A DNA stretch of 64,000 bases, from assembly GCA_002449335.1 (NCBI GenBank), contig DKDL01000002.1, forward strand, positions 1 to 64,000, given 5' to 3'. The position numbers were made by a program, and so were the translations under genes. Below are positions 1-10,273 of this stretch, in pieces. This DNA is from Succinatimonas sp. UBA6849. GTDB taxonomy: Bacteria > Pseudomonadota > Gammaproteobacteria > Enterobacterales > Succinivibrionaceae. Every line of letters starts with the position of its first letter. Positions within the stretch are counted from its first letter, which is position 1. The notes beneath the pieces are model-generated. The model ran no database searches, was not told the origin of the DNA, and saw only the letters and a list, made by a program, of their open reading frames with translations.

Positions 1-22
1 TATCCAGCTGAGCTACGGGTGC
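1..22 (-). tRNA. tRNA-Arg, 5' end only (cut by window edge)
   Basis: The minus strand begins GCACCCGTAGCTCAGCTGGA, the acceptor arm and D-arm of an arginine tRNA closely like E. coli argV/argX. The anticodon lies outside the window, so the isoacceptor is inferred. In E. coli a tRNA-Ser(GCT) is followed by tRNA-Arg(ACG) genes downstream of csrA, and the same order here supports ACG. Confidence 0.75.
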
Positions 23-118
23 AATCAAATTGATTGACAAAATTTTCGCAGAATTATAACACTCAATTAAAGATTTTCAAGACTTCGATCACAAAATCTT
101 AACATTACATTGAGTGAG

Positions 119-213
119 TGGCGGATAGAGAGGGATTCGAACCCTCGATACAACCCTTAAAGTCGTATGCTCCCTTAGCAGGGGAGTACCTTCAGCCTCT
201 CGGTCATCTATCC
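119..213 (-). tRNA. serV: tRNA-Ser (anticodon GCT)
   Basis: This is a class II tRNA of 95 nt with a long variable arm. The acceptor stem pairs GGATAGA (207-213) with TCTATCC (123-129), followed by discriminator G and an encoded CCA (119-121). The anticodon loop reads CTGCTAA, giving anticodon GCT at 177-179, and the T-loop GGTTCGAATCC is intact. It decodes AGC/AGU serine codons. Its place between csrA and a tRNA-Arg matches the E. coli csrA-serV-argV cluster. Confidence 0.95.
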
Positions 214-234
214 GCTGAAAATTAAGCGTGACAT

Positions 235-263
235 AGTATCTGCTTTTACAGACTCAATGTCAA
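235..263 (-). promoter_or_regulatory. Sigma-70 promoter for the tRNA-Ser/tRNA-Arg unit
   Basis: On the minus strand a perfect -35 TTGACA (258-263) is followed after 17 nt by GATACT (235-240), a 4/6 match to the -10 box. The predicted start is near 227, about 15 nt before the mature tRNA-Ser 5' end. The sequence after the -10 is GC-rich, as is usual for stringently controlled tRNA promoters. Confidence 0.65.
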
Positions 264-293
264 GAACTTTTTTACTATCCTAGCCCTTACTGA

Positions 294-482
294 CTAAGGA
301 TTGCCTTTTTTATCTGTTTTAGTGACAGGATCTTTTTCAGACTGGCCAAGACGCTTAACAGAAACTTCACGAGGAGCATCTATACCTAAACGAACTTTGC
401 CAGCCTTTACTTCTAATACGCTAATGGTAATACCACCGCCAAGCTGTATTTTGTCACCAGTTTTCTGTGATATTACCAACAT
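294..482 (-). CDS. csrA: Carbon storage regulator CsrA
   Basis: A 62-residue CsrA/RsmA protein. CsrA dimers bind GGA motifs in mRNA leaders and control carbon flow, motility and biofilm genes after transcription. The beta-strand core aligns without gaps to E. coli CsrA over residues 1-44, including G9, V25, V30, P37 and the RNA-contacting R44 in EVSVKR. Residue 6, an arginine in E. coli that contacts RNA, is glutamine here, and residue 4 is Ile instead of Leu. The tail after residue 46 is polar and unrelated. The gene follows alaS by 6 nt and is probably cotranscribed with it, as in E. coli. Confidence 0.93.
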   Translation of the reverse strand: MLVISQKTGDKIQLGGGITISVLEVKAGKVRLGIDAPREVSVKRLGQSEKDPVTKTDKKGNP

Positions 483-488
483 AGTGTA

Positions 489-3122
489 TTAAATACGCTC
501 ACTTACTAATGAGTCAACTGCAGATAGAGCCTTGTTCAAGCCCTCAGGCTGTGTACCACCTGCCTGTGCCATATCAGGACGACCACCGCCCTTGCCACCG
601 ACATATGATGCAACTTCACGAATTAAATCGCCAGCCTTAACTTTAGCAGTTAAATCCTTTGAAACAGCAGCAATTAAGTTTACCTTATTGTCTTCTGTTA
701 CAGAGCCTAAAACGATAATTGAGCTTGGTAGACGTACTTTTAGATCATCTACTGCAACACGAAGTTCTTTAGCTGAGTAATTATCAATCTTAGTTGCAAT
801 TACCTTTACGCCCTTAACTTCATGAGCACTTGAGACTAATGCAGCACACTCTAGGGCTACAATCTTCTCTTTTAACTGCTCATTTTCTTTCTCTAAGCTC
901 TTAGAGTGATCAAGTACCTGTTCAGCCTTTGTAGCAATTGAAGCATTGCCACCAACCTTTAACAGAGCCTTGGCCTTAGAAACTTCAGCAAACAGACCAT
1001 CTAAGTAGTCAACTGCAGCCTGACCTACTAAAGCTTCGATACGACGAATTCCTGAAGCGATAGACTCATCAGATAACATTACAAATACGCCTAAATCACC
1101 AGTTGCTACAGTATGAGTACCGCCACATAATTCCTTTGAGAAATCGCCCATTGAAACTACACGAACTTTGTCTTCATACTTCTCATCGAACAGAGCAATA
1201 GCGCCTGACTTCTTAGCCTCATCAAGATCCATTACAGCTGTTTCAACCTTCAGGTTCTCCTGGATCTTGCTGTTTACAAGATCAGCTACCTGCTGTTTCT
1301 CAGTTGCTGTTAATGGCTGTGAATGAGAGTAGTCAAAACGTAACTTGGTATCATCAACATATGAACCCTTCTGAGCTACGCTGTCGCCAATTACCTGACG
1401 TAATGCAGCATCTAACAGGTGGGTTGCACTGTGATGTTTAGCAATCTCAGCTCTTACCTTAGCGTCTACGGTTGCTTTTACAGTAGCGTTCTTATCGAAC
1501 TCACCGATATCAACACGACCTACATGGATAGTAGCTTTAGCAACATGCTTGGTGTCTTCAACGATGAAACGAGCATTCTCACCAATAGTGATAACACCCT
1601 TATCGCCTACCTGACCACCCATCTCACCGTAAAATGGAGTCTTATCTAAAACGATAACTGCATTCTCATCAGTTGCAATTGAATCAACCTCAGCGCCATC
1701 CTTGAAGATGTGAGTGATCTTGCCTTCTGAAGACAGTGAATCATAACCTGTAAATACAGTGTTCTCTGTGATCTTTAATTCTTTGTTGTAGTCAATACCG
1801 AAGGTTGATGCAGACTTTGCGCGAGCTTTCTGCTCAGCCATGCACTTATCAAAGCCATCCATATCAACAACGTAACCACGGTCACGTACAACGTCCTGAG
1901 TTAAGTCTGCAGGGAAACCGTAGGTGTCGTATAACTTGAAGGCGATGTCGCCAGGGAAGTTCTTGCTGTCACCTAACTTAACTAACTCGTTCTCTAATAG
2001 AGCTAGACCTCTATCTAGAGTATTTAAGAACTGCTCTTCTTCTTTCTTTAAGGTACGCTCAATTAAAGCACGCTGCTCGATTAACTCTGGGTATGCATTG
2101 CCCATTAACTCGCAGAGCTTACCTACTAACTTGTAGAAGAATACATCCTTAGCGCCTAACAGTCTGCCATGACGTACAGCACGACGAATGATACGACGTA
2201 ATACGTAGCCACGACCTTCGTTTGAAGGTAAAACACCATCAGCGATTAAGAATGAGCATGAGCGGATGTGGTCAGCGATAACACGTAATGACTTAGAGCT
2301 TAAGTCGGTTACGCCTAAAACGTTAGCAGCTTCTTTTTCTAATGATACGAACAAGTCGATATCATAGTTTGAGTGAACGCCCTGTAACACAGCAGCGATA
2401 CGCTCAAGACCTAGACCGTTATCGATCATAGGCTTTGCTAATTTCTCAAAGGTGCCGTCGATCTTACGATTGTACTGCATGAACACAATGTTCCAGATCT
2501 CAATGAATCTGTCACCGTCTTCATCAGGTGAACCTGGAGGGCCACCCTGTACATCTTCACCGTGGTCGTAGAAGATTTCTGAGCAAGGACCGCAAGGACC
2601 GGTATCGCCCATCTGCCAGAAGTTATCTGACTCGTATAGACCACCTTTGTTATCGCCAATACGAACAATCTTCTCAGGAGGAAGACCAATCTGCTTATTC
2701 CAAATGTCATAAGCTTCATCATCTTTCTCATATACAGTAACCATTAAAGACTCTTTAGGTAACTTATAAACCTCAGTTAAAAGAGTCCAAGCATATGTAA
2801 TTGCTTCTTTCTTGAAGTAGTCACCGAAACTGAAGTTACCTAACATCTCGAAGAAGGTGTGGTGACGTGCGGTGTAACCTACGTTATCTAAATCATTCTG
2901 CTTACCGCCAGCACGAACACATTTCTGGGCGGTAGTAGCGCGTACATAAGAGCGCTTCTCTTTACCTAAATAAATATCCTTGAACTGATTCATACCTGCG
3001 TTAGTGAACAGCAAGGTAGGATCATTGTATGGAACTAGTGAGCTAGAGCGGACGATAGTGTGTCCGTGTTCCTCAAAGAATTTCAAATACGCTGTACGTA
3101 TCTGATCAGTTGTCATGTACAT
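489..3122 (-). CDS. alaS: Alanyl-tRNA synthetase
   Basis: At 877 residues this is essentially the length of E. coli AlaRS (876). It charges tRNA-Ala with alanine and edits mischarged serine and glycine. The class II catalytic core is at the N-terminus (motif [15 protein letters not shown] near residues 63-77). The editing domain carries the zinc ligands in HHSATHLL (near 566-573) and CGGTH (near 667-671), and a C-Ala domain with the glycine-rich segment [17 protein letters not shown] closes the protein. csrA lies immediately downstream. No frameshift or missing catalytic residue is seen. Confidence 0.98.
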   Translation of the reverse strand: MYMTTDQIRTAYLKFFEEHGHTIVRSSSLVPYNDPTLLFTNAGMNQFKDIYLGKEKRSYVRATTAQKCVRAGGKQNDLDNVGYTARHHTFFEMLGNFSFGDYFKKEAITYAWTLLTEVYKLPKESLMVTVYEKDDEAYDIWNKQIGLPPEKIVRIGDNKGGLYESDNFWQMGDTGPCGPCSEIFYDHGEDVQGGPPGSPDEDGDRFIEIWNIVFMQYNRKIDGTFEKLAKPMIDNGLGLERIAAVLQGVHSNYDIDLFVSLEKEAANVLGVTDLSSKSLRVIADHIRSCSFLIADGVLPSNEGRGYVLRRIIRRAVRHGRLLGAKDVFFYKLVGKLCELMGNAYPELIEQRALIERTLKKEEEQFLNTLDRGLALLENELVKLGDSKNFPGDIAFKLYDTYGFPADLTQDVVRDRGYVVDMDGFDKCMAEQKARAKSASTFGIDYNKELKITENTVFTGYDSLSSEGKITHIFKDGAEVDSIATDENAVIVLDKTPFYGEMGGQVGDKGVITIGENARFIVEDTKHVAKATIHVGRVDIGEFDKNATVKATVDAKVRAEIAKHHSATHLLDAALRQVIGDSVAQKGSYVDDTKLRFDYSHSQPLTATEKQQVADLVNSKIQENLKVETAVMDLDEAKKSGAIALFDEKYEDKVRVVSMGDFSKELCGGTHTVATGDLGVFVMLSDESIASGIRRIEALVGQAAVDYLDGLFAEVSKAKALLKVGGNASIATKAEQVLDHSKSLEKENEQLKEKIVALECAALVSSAHEVKGVKVIATKIDNYSAKELRVAVDDLKVRLPSSIIVLGSVTEDNKVNLIAAVSKDLTAKVKAGDLIREVASYVGGKGGGRPDMAQAGGTQPEGLNKALSAVDSLVSERI

Positions 3123-3435
3123 TTAAATGGATCCTAAAATGTGATTTAAAACACGCAAATTATACATTAGTTTTAGCGTAAAAATTTCATTTGTTTAAAA
3201 GCTTGAACTAAGTAAATGAGCTTTTTTTCTCATTTTATGCTTTTCTTAATCACTTTCATATTCTTATCTGTAATTTCATAGTTTTTGTCTATATCTGAAC
3301 ATCAGAAAAAAGTATTAGTAAAACTATTTAACTTGTTTCAAAATGTAATCATCAAAATTCGCTATGAATTCCTTGAAGAATTCAAACTCAATTTCATACA
3401 CAATAATAATCTAATCATAGGTAAGGACTAATTAC
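3123..3435. other. Divergent intergenic region alaS / MetE-like gene
   Basis: This 313-nt AT-rich spacer separates divergently transcribed alaS and the MetE-like gene, so it must hold both promoters; I cannot fix either -35/-10 pair with confidence. It contains an imperfect dyad, GAATTC-N6-GAATTC, at about 3367-3384, 52 nt before the MetE-like start, which could be an operator. No SAM or cobalamin riboswitch, MetJ-box array or small gene was recognised. Confidence 0.4.
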
Positions 3436-4560
3436 ATGGCACATATTCTTCCTCCATTCAGAGCAGATCACGTAGGCTCATTTTTAAGAACCGAAAAAAT
3501 CGCTAACGCTAGAAATCTTTTCAACAAGAACCTAATCTCTAAAGAAGAGTTAACCAAGATTGAAGATGAAGAAATTGCTCTTCTAGTTGAAGCTGAAAAG
3601 AAAAATGGTCTTAAGGCTGTAACCGACGGTGAGTTCCGTCGTGCTTTCTGGCACTTAGACTTCTTAGCAGGTTTAGACGGTATTGAGCATATTGGTGCTA
3701 AGAACTGGTCAACTCATTTTGAAGGTGTTCAGCCTAAAGCAGAGACTGTTCGTATTGCAGGTAAAGTAGGCTTCTCAGAGTCACATCCTTTTGTTGAAGC
3801 TTTTGACAGAATTAAAAAGATTGCAGGTGATACCCTAGTTAAATACACTATTCCATCACCTTCAATGCTTTACCAAATCTGCGTTGTAAGAACAAAAGAA
3901 TATGAGCCAATTGAGCTTTACAAGAATAATGATGAGCAGTTATTCAACGATATCGCACAGGCTTGGATTGACTGCGCAAACATTCTTTACAAGCACGGTT
4001 GTAGATACTTACAGATCGACGACACCTCATGGGGTGAGTTCTGTTCAACTGAAAAGACAGCTCTATACTCAGGCTATGGTAGAGATCTTAAGAAAGTTCA
4101 AGAAGAATACGTAAAAGTAATCAATAAGATCGTAGCTGCTAAACCTAAAGATTTAACCTTAACCATGCACATCTGTCGTGGTAACTTCCGTTCAACCTGG
4201 TTCAGTTCAGGCGGTTACGAGCCAGTAGCTGAGTTACTATTTGGTCACTGCAACGTTGATGGTTTCTTCCTAGAGTATGATTCAGATAGAGCTGGTGACT
4301 TTAAACCATTAAGATTTATTAAAGATCAGACTGTAGTTTTAGGTTTAATCACCTCTAAATTCCCAGAGTTAGAAGATAAGGAAGCTGTTAAGGCAAGAAT
4401 TAAGGAAGCTTCAGAGTATGTACCTCTAGAGCACCTATGCTTATCAACACAGTGTGGCTTCTCTTCAACTGAAGAAGGTAACGTTCTTTCACACGAACAG
4501 CAGTGGGCAAAGATTAGACTTGTTGTTGAGATTGCAAAAGAAGTTTGGGCTGATGCTTAA
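3436..4560 (+). CDS. MetE C-terminal-like methyltransferase (YxjG/YxjH type)
   Basis: A 374-residue protein of the cobalamin-independent methionine synthase C-terminal fold, resembling Bacillus YxjG/YxjH. Full MetE uses methyltetrahydropteroyl-triglutamate to methylate homocysteine; YxjG proteins have only the catalytic half, and their physiological methyl donor is less certain. Visible motifs are FRADHVGSFLR at the N-terminus, TDGEFRR, LQIDD, and the zinc-binding elements TMHICRGNF and QCGFSS, which supply His and Cys ligands. It is transcribed opposite to its neighbours and separates recX from alaS, which are adjacent in E. coli, so it is probably an insertion into this locus. The family is confident; the donor is not. 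Confidence 0.85.
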   Translation: MAHILPPFRADHVGSFLRTEKIANARNLFNKNLISKEELTKIEDEEIALLVEAEKKNGLKAVTDGEFRRAFWHLDFLAGLDGIEHIGAKNWSTHFEGVQPKAETVRIAGKVGFSESHPFVEAFDRIKKIAGDTLVKYTIPSPSMLYQICVVRTKEYEPIELYKNNDEQLFNDIAQAWIDCANILYKHGCRYLQIDDTSWGEFCSTEKTALYSGYGRDLKKVQEEYVKVINKIVAAKPKDLTLTMHICRGNFRSTWFSSGGYEPVAELLFGHCNVDGFFLEYDSDRAGDFKPLRFIKDQTVVLGLITSKFPELEDKEAVKARIKEASEYVPLEHLCLSTQCGFSSTEEGNVLSHEQQWAKIRLVVEIAKEVWADA

Positions 4561-4589
4561 CTTTTAATAGACAACTCTTAATTAAGAAT

Positions 4590-4627
4590 AAAATCCTCAA
4601 TGTCGCAAGATATTGGGGATTTTGTTT
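4590..4627 (+). terminator. Intrinsic terminator after the MetE-like gene
   Basis: AAAATCCTCAAT (4590-4601) pairs with ATTGGGGATTTT (4612-4623), with one U-G pair, a 10-nt loop and a T-rich tail TTTTGTTTT. It lies 30 nt after the stop codon and before the convergent recX. Confidence 0.75.
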
Positions 4628-4662
4628 TGCATTCAAGTATGTTTTGTGAGGAATATTTGAAG

Positions 4663-5151
4663 CTACTCATTTAAGAGCCTGTCGCTCTCATATCTTTCCA
4701 TAGCTTCCAAACAGTATGAAGTTGAAAACCCACGTCTTGCTAAAGAGGCTAAATACTTTTGTTTATTCTCAAAAGTAATTTCTAAATCATTCGGAATTTT
4801 TTTATTTAAGAAAGATAAAGCAATCTCAATCCAATCAGTTTCATCTAAATACTGTTGATAGTATTGAGCTTTCACTCCCTTTTTAGTAGCTTCCATCACT
4901 ACTTTTCTTGGGCCATAGCACTGATTTTTTAAATGATTAAAGAGCATTTCCATGTAACGCTCTTCAGACTGCCAATTGTTATCTATACATTTTTTGATAG
5001 CGTCTTTGACAGCTTCTTTGGTATATCTTTGATAGAGCTTGGTGTAAAGCTCAAGAATGGAATACTCACGACGTGTAAGAAGACGCAACGCTGCATTTAA
5101 TGCATGCGCTGGATCTTCATCTTTTTTCTTTACAGTAGAACTTCTAAACAT
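4663..5151 (-). CDS. recX: Regulatory protein RecX
   Basis: A 162-residue RecX-family protein, which caps or inhibits RecA filaments and so tunes recombination and coprotease activity. The helical three-repeat layout is visible, with the N-terminal segment ALRLLTRREYSILEL (near residues 21-35), a central NNWQSEERYMEMLF and a C-terminal ARRGFSTSYCLEAM. It sits 76 nt downstream of recA on the same strand, separated from it by a strong hairpin, as in E. coli where recX is expressed by readthrough. Confidence 0.92.
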   Translation of the reverse strand: MFRSSTVKKKDEDPAHALNAALRLLTRREYSILELYTKLYQRYTKEAVKDAIKKCIDNNWQSEERYMEMLFNHLKNQCYGPRKVVMEATKKGVKAQYYQQYLDETDWIEIALSFLNKKIPNDLEITFENKQKYLASLARRGFSTSYCLEAMERYESDRLLNE

Positions 5152-5192
5152 TTTAAGTATCTACTTTTAGGTTCTAGATTTTGGCTTTTAAA

Positions 5193-5217
5193 TTTTGGTG
5201 ACAGTTTGTCACCAAAA
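5193..5217 (-). terminator. Hairpin between recA and recX
   Basis: A perfect 11-bp stem, TTTTGGTGACA (5193-5203) and TGTCACCAAAA (5207-5217), with a 3-nt loop lies 10 nt after the recA stop. On the minus strand it is followed by TTTAAAAG, a weak T tract. This suggests partial termination that lowers recX relative to recA, the arrangement known in E. coli. Confidence 0.7.
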
Positions 5218-5227
5218 CTAAAGCTCT

Positions 5228-6400
5228 TTATAGATCATCTGGAATTGGGGTGATGAGATCATCAGTATCTACATCAGGACCTAATCCATCAAGATCAGCA
5301 CTTTCAGCACCATCTGACTCTGATGAACCAATAGAAGCGGTATCATCATAGTCATTATTGTTCTTATAGTACTCTCTGATCTTCTGCTCAATCTCGTCAG
5401 CTACAGCAGGATTGTCATCCAAGAACTTCATAGCATTTACTTTACCCTGACCAATCTTTTGGCCATTGTAAGCAAACCATGCACCTGTCTTCTGAACAAT
5501 CTTTGCATTAACACCAAGATCGATTAACTCGCCATTTTTAGCAATACCGTAGTTAAAGAGGATCTGGAAGTTAGCGGTCTTGAATGGAGGAGCAACCTTA
5601 TTCTTAACCACTTTAACCTTAGTCTCGTTACCGATTACCTCTTCTTTGTTCTTTAGAGCAGTACTCTTTCTAATGTCCAAACGAACTGAAGCATAGTACT
5701 TTAAGGCGTTACCACCGGTGGTAGTCTCTGGGTTACCAAACATTACACCAATCTTCATACGCAACTGGTTGATGAATACAACCATGCAGTTTGCCTGCTT
5801 TACGATACCGGTTAATTTACGTAAAGCCTGAGACATCAATCTTGCTTGCAGACCTACGTGGTTATCTCCCATCTCACCTTCAATTTCAGCCTTTGGAACC
5901 AAAGCTGCAACAGAGTCGATAACGACAACATCAATACCGCCTGAACGTACTAGAGTTTCACAAATCTCTAAAGCCTGTTCACCAGTATCTGGCTGAGAAA
6001 TAAATACATCCTCAACATTTACGCCTAACTTTTTAGCATATACAGGATCTAAGGCATGCTCAGCATCGATGAAGGCACAAATCTTACCTTTTTTCTGAGC
6101 CTGAGCAATCAGCTCTAAAGTTAAGGTAGTTTTACCTGATGATTCAGGACCATAAATCTCGATAATACGGCCCATTGGTAAACCACCAATACCCAAAGCG
6201 ATATCCAAAGATAGTGAACCTGTAGGAATTGCTTCAATGTCCATTAGCTCATTCTGGCCTAAACGCATAATTGCGCCTTTACCAAACTGACGCTCAATCT
6301 GATCCATTGCAGCTTCAAGAGCCTTCTGCTTTTTTGGATCTTTAGTGATATTAGCAACTAACTTTGAAGATGCTGTATCTGAAGACTTAGAGCTAGCCAT
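5228..6400 (-). CDS. recA: Recombinase RecA
   Basis: RecA forms ATP-dependent filaments on single-stranded DNA, drives strand exchange and triggers LexA-type autocleavage. The ATG at 6400 is chosen because GGAG lies 9-12 nt upstream; the reading frame continues a few codons further without a better signal. The protein has 390 residues against 353 in E. coli. Walker A is GPESSGKTT (84-92), and [32 protein letters not shown] and the C-terminal domain follow. The extra length is a long acidic tail, rich in Asp, Ser and Glu, in the last 40 residues. No CTGT-N8-ACAG LexA box is present upstream. Confidence 0.98.
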   Translation of the reverse strand: MASSKSSDTASSKLVANITKDPKKQKALEAAMDQIERQFGKGAIMRLGQNELMDIEAIPTGSLSLDIALGIGGLPMGRIIEIYGPESSGKTTLTLELIAQAQKKGKICAFIDAEHALDPVYAKKLGVNVEDVFISQPDTGEQALEICETLVRSGGIDVVVIDSVAALVPKAEIEGEMGDNHVGLQARLMSQALRKLTGIVKQANCMVVFINQLRMKIGVMFGNPETTTGGNALKYYASVRLDIRKSTALKNKEEVIGNETKVKVVKNKVAPPFKTANFQILFNYGIAKNGELIDLGVNAKIVQKTGAWFAYNGQKIGQGKVNAMKFLDDNPAVADEIEQKIREYYKNNNDYDDTASIGSSESDGAESADLDGLGPDVDTDDLITPIPDDL

Positions 6401-6433
6401 GTAATTTTTTCTCCACAAACTAAATTTATAGAT

Positions 6434-6462
6434 ATATTATTTAATAGTATCTTATATGTCAA
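6434..6462 (-). promoter_or_regulatory. Putative sigma-70 promoter of recA
   Basis: On the minus strand a perfect TTGACA (6457-6462) is followed after 17 nt by TAATAT (6434-6439), 34 nt before the recA ATG. No LexA-type palindrome overlaps it. Confidence 0.55.
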
Positions 6463-6516
6463 TCTATTTTTTATATTTATACAAAATTCACATTCAATAG
6501 ATAACAATTTTACCGT

Positions 6517-6546
6517 TTATCAAGTAACCTAAGATTAGATTATAAT
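6517..6546 (+). promoter_or_regulatory. Putative sigma-70 promoter of mutS
   Basis: A perfect -10 TATAAT (6541-6546) is preceded at 18 nt by TTATCA (6517-6522), a 4/6 match to the -35 box. It lies 72 nt before the mutS ATG in the recA/mutS divergent spacer. Confidence 0.5.
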
Positions 6547-6618
6547 ACAGTTTGTTTTTTTGATACTTTGACTTTTACTGTCATTTTTTGCAATTTTTAA
6601 CAAAGTGAAATCATAATT

Positions 6619-9195
6619 ATGGAAGAACTAATGCAAAACGCTACGCCAATGATGCGTCAGTACTTGGAAATTAAATCTCAATATCCAAATACACTGGTTC
6701 TTTACAGACTAGGTGATTTCTACGAACTCTTCTATGAAGATGCTAAAAAAGTAGCAAAACTTTTAGATCTTACCTTAACTAGAAGAGGCACCAACAACGG
6801 TGAGCCTATTCCTATGGCAGGCGTACCTTTCCATGCTGTAGACAACTATATTGCAAGACTTATTAAGATGGGTGAGTCTTGTGTTATCTGTGAGCAGCAG
6901 GGAACTCCTGGTGCACAGAAAACCATGGTAAGAAAAGTATCAAAGATCATTACCCCTGGCACCGTAACTGAAGAAGGCATTGCTCCTGATAGACAGGATG
7001 TGTTCACAGCCTGTATTTATAAAGGCAAACATTATTATGGACTAGCCTATATCTCTTTAGGTTCAGGACTATTTAAAACTACCATCTGCCCTACTAAGGC
7101 TGAATTGAAACTCTATATTGAAAAAATCTCCCCTATTGAAATTGTTTATGAGGAGAATTTTAAAGAGATAGATATCTTTCAGGACATTCATTCAAGAAAA
7201 GCTCTGGCTCCATGGAACTTTAAACTAGAAACCTGCTACAAGCTTTTATGCTCTCAGTTTGGAACTAACAGTCTGTTTGGTTTTGATATTGAAAATCTTG
7301 AAGATGGTATCTGCGCTGCTGGTGCGCTTTTAGCTTATGTAAAGAATACACAGAACGTACCTTTAGAGCACATCAAATCAATTTCAAGAGACGATAACTC
7401 AGAGTTCGTACTCTTAGATCACTGTGCTCAAAGAAACTTAGAGATCCTGTCAAATTTAAAAGGTGAAAAACAGGGATCATTATTAAGTGTCTTAGATAAT
7501 GCCCTAACCCCAATGGGGCAGAGACTTACAAGACGCATGCTAGTAGAGCCACTTCGCAACAACGACGCTATCAATCAAAGACTGGATATCGTTGAAGCTT
7601 TATGTAATTCAGATAATGAAATACTCTCACAGTCTTTAGAGAGAATTGGTGATATTGAAAGAATCGTTGCAAGAATTGGTCTGTCATCAAGTAAACCAAA
7701 AGACCTTGCAGTATTACGTGACTCCTTAAAACTAGTACCTGATTTAAAAAACTTCCTTTTAAAATCAGGTCAAAAAGCACTGATTGCATTAAATGACAAA
7801 GTTGATCCTCTTTTGGATGTTGTTGCGCTGTTAACTAGTGCGATTAAAGATTTTCCTTCTACCTTCTTACGAGATGGTGATGTAATTGCAGAAGGTTACA
7901 ACGAAGAGCTTGATTCATTACGAGAGTTAATGAACGGTTCTCAAGAACTGTTATTAAAGATTGAACAGGATGAAAGAGAAAAAACTGGTATTTCTACCTT
8001 AAAGGTAAATTTCAACTCAGTTCACGGTTTCTATATTGAAGTATCTAAAGCTCAATCTCAAAAAGTGCCTGAGTACTACATCAGACGTCAGACCTTAAAG
8101 AATAACGAACGCTACATCACACCTGAATTAAAAGAGTTAGAGCAAAAGGCAGTTTCAGCTAAAGAACGCTCATTAGAACTTGAAGATGAGTTGTTCCATG
8201 ACGTTGAGCATCAATTACAACAAAAGCTATCAGAGCTTACTAAACTCTCTCAGGTACTCTCTTTAATTGATGTATTAAATGGTTTTGCTGTAGTTTCAAA
8301 ATCAGGAAACTATGTAAGGCCCCAATTATCAAACGATCACATCATTAAGATTGAAGAAGGCAGACACCCTGTAATTGAGAGAATTACTGACAAGCCATTT
8401 GTAAGTAATTCTATTGAGCTCAAAGACAAAAACATGCTCGTAATTACAGGTCCTAATATGGGTGGTAAATCTACCTATATGAGACAGACTGCTCTGATTA
8501 CAATCATGGCAAGAATTGGCTGTTTTGTCCCTGCTAAAGTTGCTCACATTGGTAACATTGACAGAATTTTCACCAGAATCGGAGCCTCTGATGATCTATC
8601 ATCTGGCAGATCAACTTTCATGGTGGAAATGGAAGAAGCTTCCTCCATTATTAACAACGCTACAGTAAACAGCTTAGTGCTAATGGATGAAATTGGACGT
8701 GGTACCAGCACCTATGAAGGTAGTGCCTTAGCTTTATCCATAGCACAATACCTCTGTTCAAAAGTTAACTGCTTTACTCTGTTCTCAACTCATTATCCTG
8801 AGATTGCTTCATTAGCTGATACCTACTCTAATGTTAAGAATATCTGTTTTAAGGCAACAGAATTTGACGGTTCTATTGTCTTCTTATACAAAGCAAATGA
8901 AGGCTCTCAGAACTACTCTTATGCAATTGAGGTAGGAAAGTTAGCAGGTCTTCCTAGTGAAGTTATCTCAAATGCTAAAAAGACTATTGAGAATAAACAG
9001 CACGCAAAAGATACTGAAAGTAAAAATGTAACAGTTGAGACTATTCCTCAAAATGCGCAACCTGATGTTACTGTAAAAGAAAAGATTGTCTATAAAGATC
9101 CTGAGGTTGTAGAAGATCTGAAAAAGGTAGATCTAAATACCTTAACTCCAATTGCAGCTTTAAACCTGCTCTTTGAGTTAAAAAACAAGATCTAG
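6619..9195 (+). CDS. mutS: DNA mismatch repair protein MutS
   Basis: MutS recognises mismatches and small loops and recruits MutL. The protein has 858 residues, close to E. coli (853). The mismatch-reading Phe-x-Glu is present in GDFYELF (32-38). Connector, lever and clamp domains follow, then the ATPase with Walker [10 protein letters not shown] (611-619) and Walker [13 protein letters not shown]. The C-terminus ends in a helical segment, [17 protein letters not shown], that matches the dimer/tetramer region of E. coli MutS. It diverges from recA and converges with rpoS across a shared terminator. Confidence 0.98.
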   Translation: MEELMQNATPMMRQYLEIKSQYPNTLVLYRLGDFYELFYEDAKKVAKLLDLTLTRRGTNNGEPIPMAGVPFHAVDNYIARLIKMGESCVICEQQGTPGAQKTMVRKVSKIITPGTVTEEGIAPDRQDVFTACIYKGKHYYGLAYISLGSGLFKTTICPTKAELKLYIEKISPIEIVYEENFKEIDIFQDIHSRKALAPWNFKLETCYKLLCSQFGTNSLFGFDIENLEDGICAAGALLAYVKNTQNVPLEHIKSISRDDNSEFVLLDHCAQRNLEILSNLKGEKQGSLLSVLDNALTPMGQRLTRRMLVEPLRNNDAINQRLDIVEALCNSDNEILSQSLERIGDIERIVARIGLSSSKPKDLAVLRDSLKLVPDLKNFLLKSGQKALIALNDKVDPLLDVVALLTSAIKDFPSTFLRDGDVIAEGYNEELDSLRELMNGSQELLLKIEQDEREKTGISTLKVNFNSVHGFYIEVSKAQSQKVPEYYIRRQTLKNNERYITPELKELEQKAVSAKERSLELEDELFHDVEHQLQQKLSELTKLSQVLSLIDVLNGFAVVSKSGNYVRPQLSNDHIIKIEEGRHPVIERITDKPFVSNSIELKDKNMLVITGPNMGGKSTYMRQTALITIMARIGCFVPAKVAHIGNIDRIFTRIGASDDLSSGRSTFMVEMEEASSIINNATVNSLVLMDEIGRGTSTYEGSALALSIAQYLCSKVNCFTLFSTHYPEIASLADTYSNVKNICFKATEFDGSIVFLYKANEGSQNYSYAIEVGKLAGLPSEVISNAKKTIENKQHAKDTESKNVTVETIPQNAQPDVTVKEKIVYKDPEVVEDLKKVDLNTLTPIAALNLLFELKNKI

Positions 9196-9220
9196 ATTTA
9201 CTTGTGGGAACAAAGATATG

Positions 9221-9246
9221 AAAGCAGGCTTACGCCTGCTTTTTTC
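9221..9246 (+). terminator. Intrinsic terminator of mutS
   Basis: AAAGCAGGC and GCCTGCTTT pair around a TTAC loop and run into a T6 tract, 26 nt after the mutS stop. The stem could also serve convergent rpoS, although the minus-strand tail is poor in T. Confidence 0.85.
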
Positions 9247-9250
9247 TTGA

Positions 9251-10231
9251 TTAGTGATTGTCACCAGATGGTAGACCTATGGAATTTTTATCAATTCCAT
9301 AAGCTTCAAAGGTCTTTCTTAAACTCTTTAAAACTTCACTTTGGATTTGGCGTACGCGCTCACGGGTAAGACCAATTTTTGCACCTACCTCTTCTAGAGT
9401 TAACACGTCTTCATCATTTAAACCAAAGCGGTATAACACAACCATCTGCTGTTTTTCAGGTAGAGCGTTAAACCAGTTTCTGACAATCTCTACAATTTCA
9501 CGCTTATCTACATGATCAAAAGGAGATTCTGCTTTTGTATCAGGTACGATATCAAGTAAAGAGACTTCCTTATCATCAGAACCTTTTACACTCATATCAA
9601 GAGGAGTTGTGCCTTCAAGCATTGCGAGTAATGAACTTACCTCATCGATATCTTTACCTGTTTTCTCAGCTATCTGCTGAATTGATACAGGCTTTGAGAT
9701 ATCAGCCTCTTGTAGTGCACGTTTAGCTTTTAAAACGATATTGATATCTTTAATTACATGTACTGGCAGTCTTACCATTCTTGACTGGCACATAATAGCC
9801 TGCTCAATGCTCTGTCTAATCCACCAAGTAGCATAGGTAGAGAATCGGAAACCTCTATCAGGCTCGAACTTTTGCACTGCATGAATAAGCCCTAAGTTTC
9901 CTTCCTCAATTAAATCTAATAAAGGAATACCCCTTGCTCTGTAATTTTTTGCAATCTTTACAACTAAACGCAGATTAGAGGTGATCATCATATCAATAGA
10001 GCGTTTATCACCCTCTTTTGCCTTTCTGCCTATAGAGTTTTCTTGCTCTGATGACAAAAGTGGGTAACGTCTGATTGATGAGAAATAGTTAGACAAAAGA
10101 TCAGAGGAATCAGCTTTAGAAGCCTTATCAGCACCTGAGTTTCTGTCATTGCCACTATCTGCTTCAACATCAGCAATATTCTGCAGAACCTTATCTGCAA
10201 AATCGTCAGCGTCTTCTTTTAACTTATCCAT
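9251..10231 (-). CDS. rpoS: RNA polymerase sigma factor RpoS
   Basis: A 326-residue group 2 sigma-70 factor for stationary phase and general stress. Region 1.2/2.1 starts near residue 47 ([19 protein letters not shown]). Region 2 contains [27 protein letters not shown] and [17 protein letters not shown], and region 4 contains the helix-turn-helix [20 protein letters not shown]. The usual nlpD-rpoS order is kept, which together with the sequence separates it from RpoD. In E. coli a promoter inside nlpD drives rpoS; I could not locate the equivalent. Confidence 0.95.
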   Translation of the reverse strand: MDKLKEDADDFADKVLQNIADVEADSGNDRNSGADKASKADSSDLLSNYFSSIRRYPLLSSEQENSIGRKAKEGDKRSIDMMITSNLRLVVKIAKNYRARGIPLLDLIEEGNLGLIHAVQKFEPDRGFRFSTYATWWIRQSIEQAIMCQSRMVRLPVHVIKDINIVLKAKRALQEADISKPVSIQQIAEKTGKDIDEVSSLLAMLEGTTPLDMSVKGSDDKEVSLLDIVPDTKAESPFDHVDKREIVEIVRNWFNALPEKQQMVVLYRFGLNDEDVLTLEEVGAKIGLTRERVRQIQSEVLKSLRKTFEAYGIDKNSIGLPSGDNH

Positions 10232-10273
10232 GGAGATCCTTTTATTCTATTGTTTGTTTATATTGTTGTTTTT

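Noticed and set aside
121..220. tRNA-Ser acceptor stem starting at GCGGATA
   Set aside because: That fold has no encoded CCA and shifts the conserved T8. Starting at GGATAGA (213) gives a 7-bp stem, discriminator G and CCA.
3169..3245. Terminator-like stem AAAAGCT...AGCTTTT in the alaS upstream region
   Set aside because: The loop is long, the stem is AT-rich, and no gene ends nearby in the matching direction.
6401..6618. LexA box upstream of recA
   Set aside because: I searched for CTGT-N8-ACAG and near variants. Only an isolated ACAG after the mutS -10 box was found.
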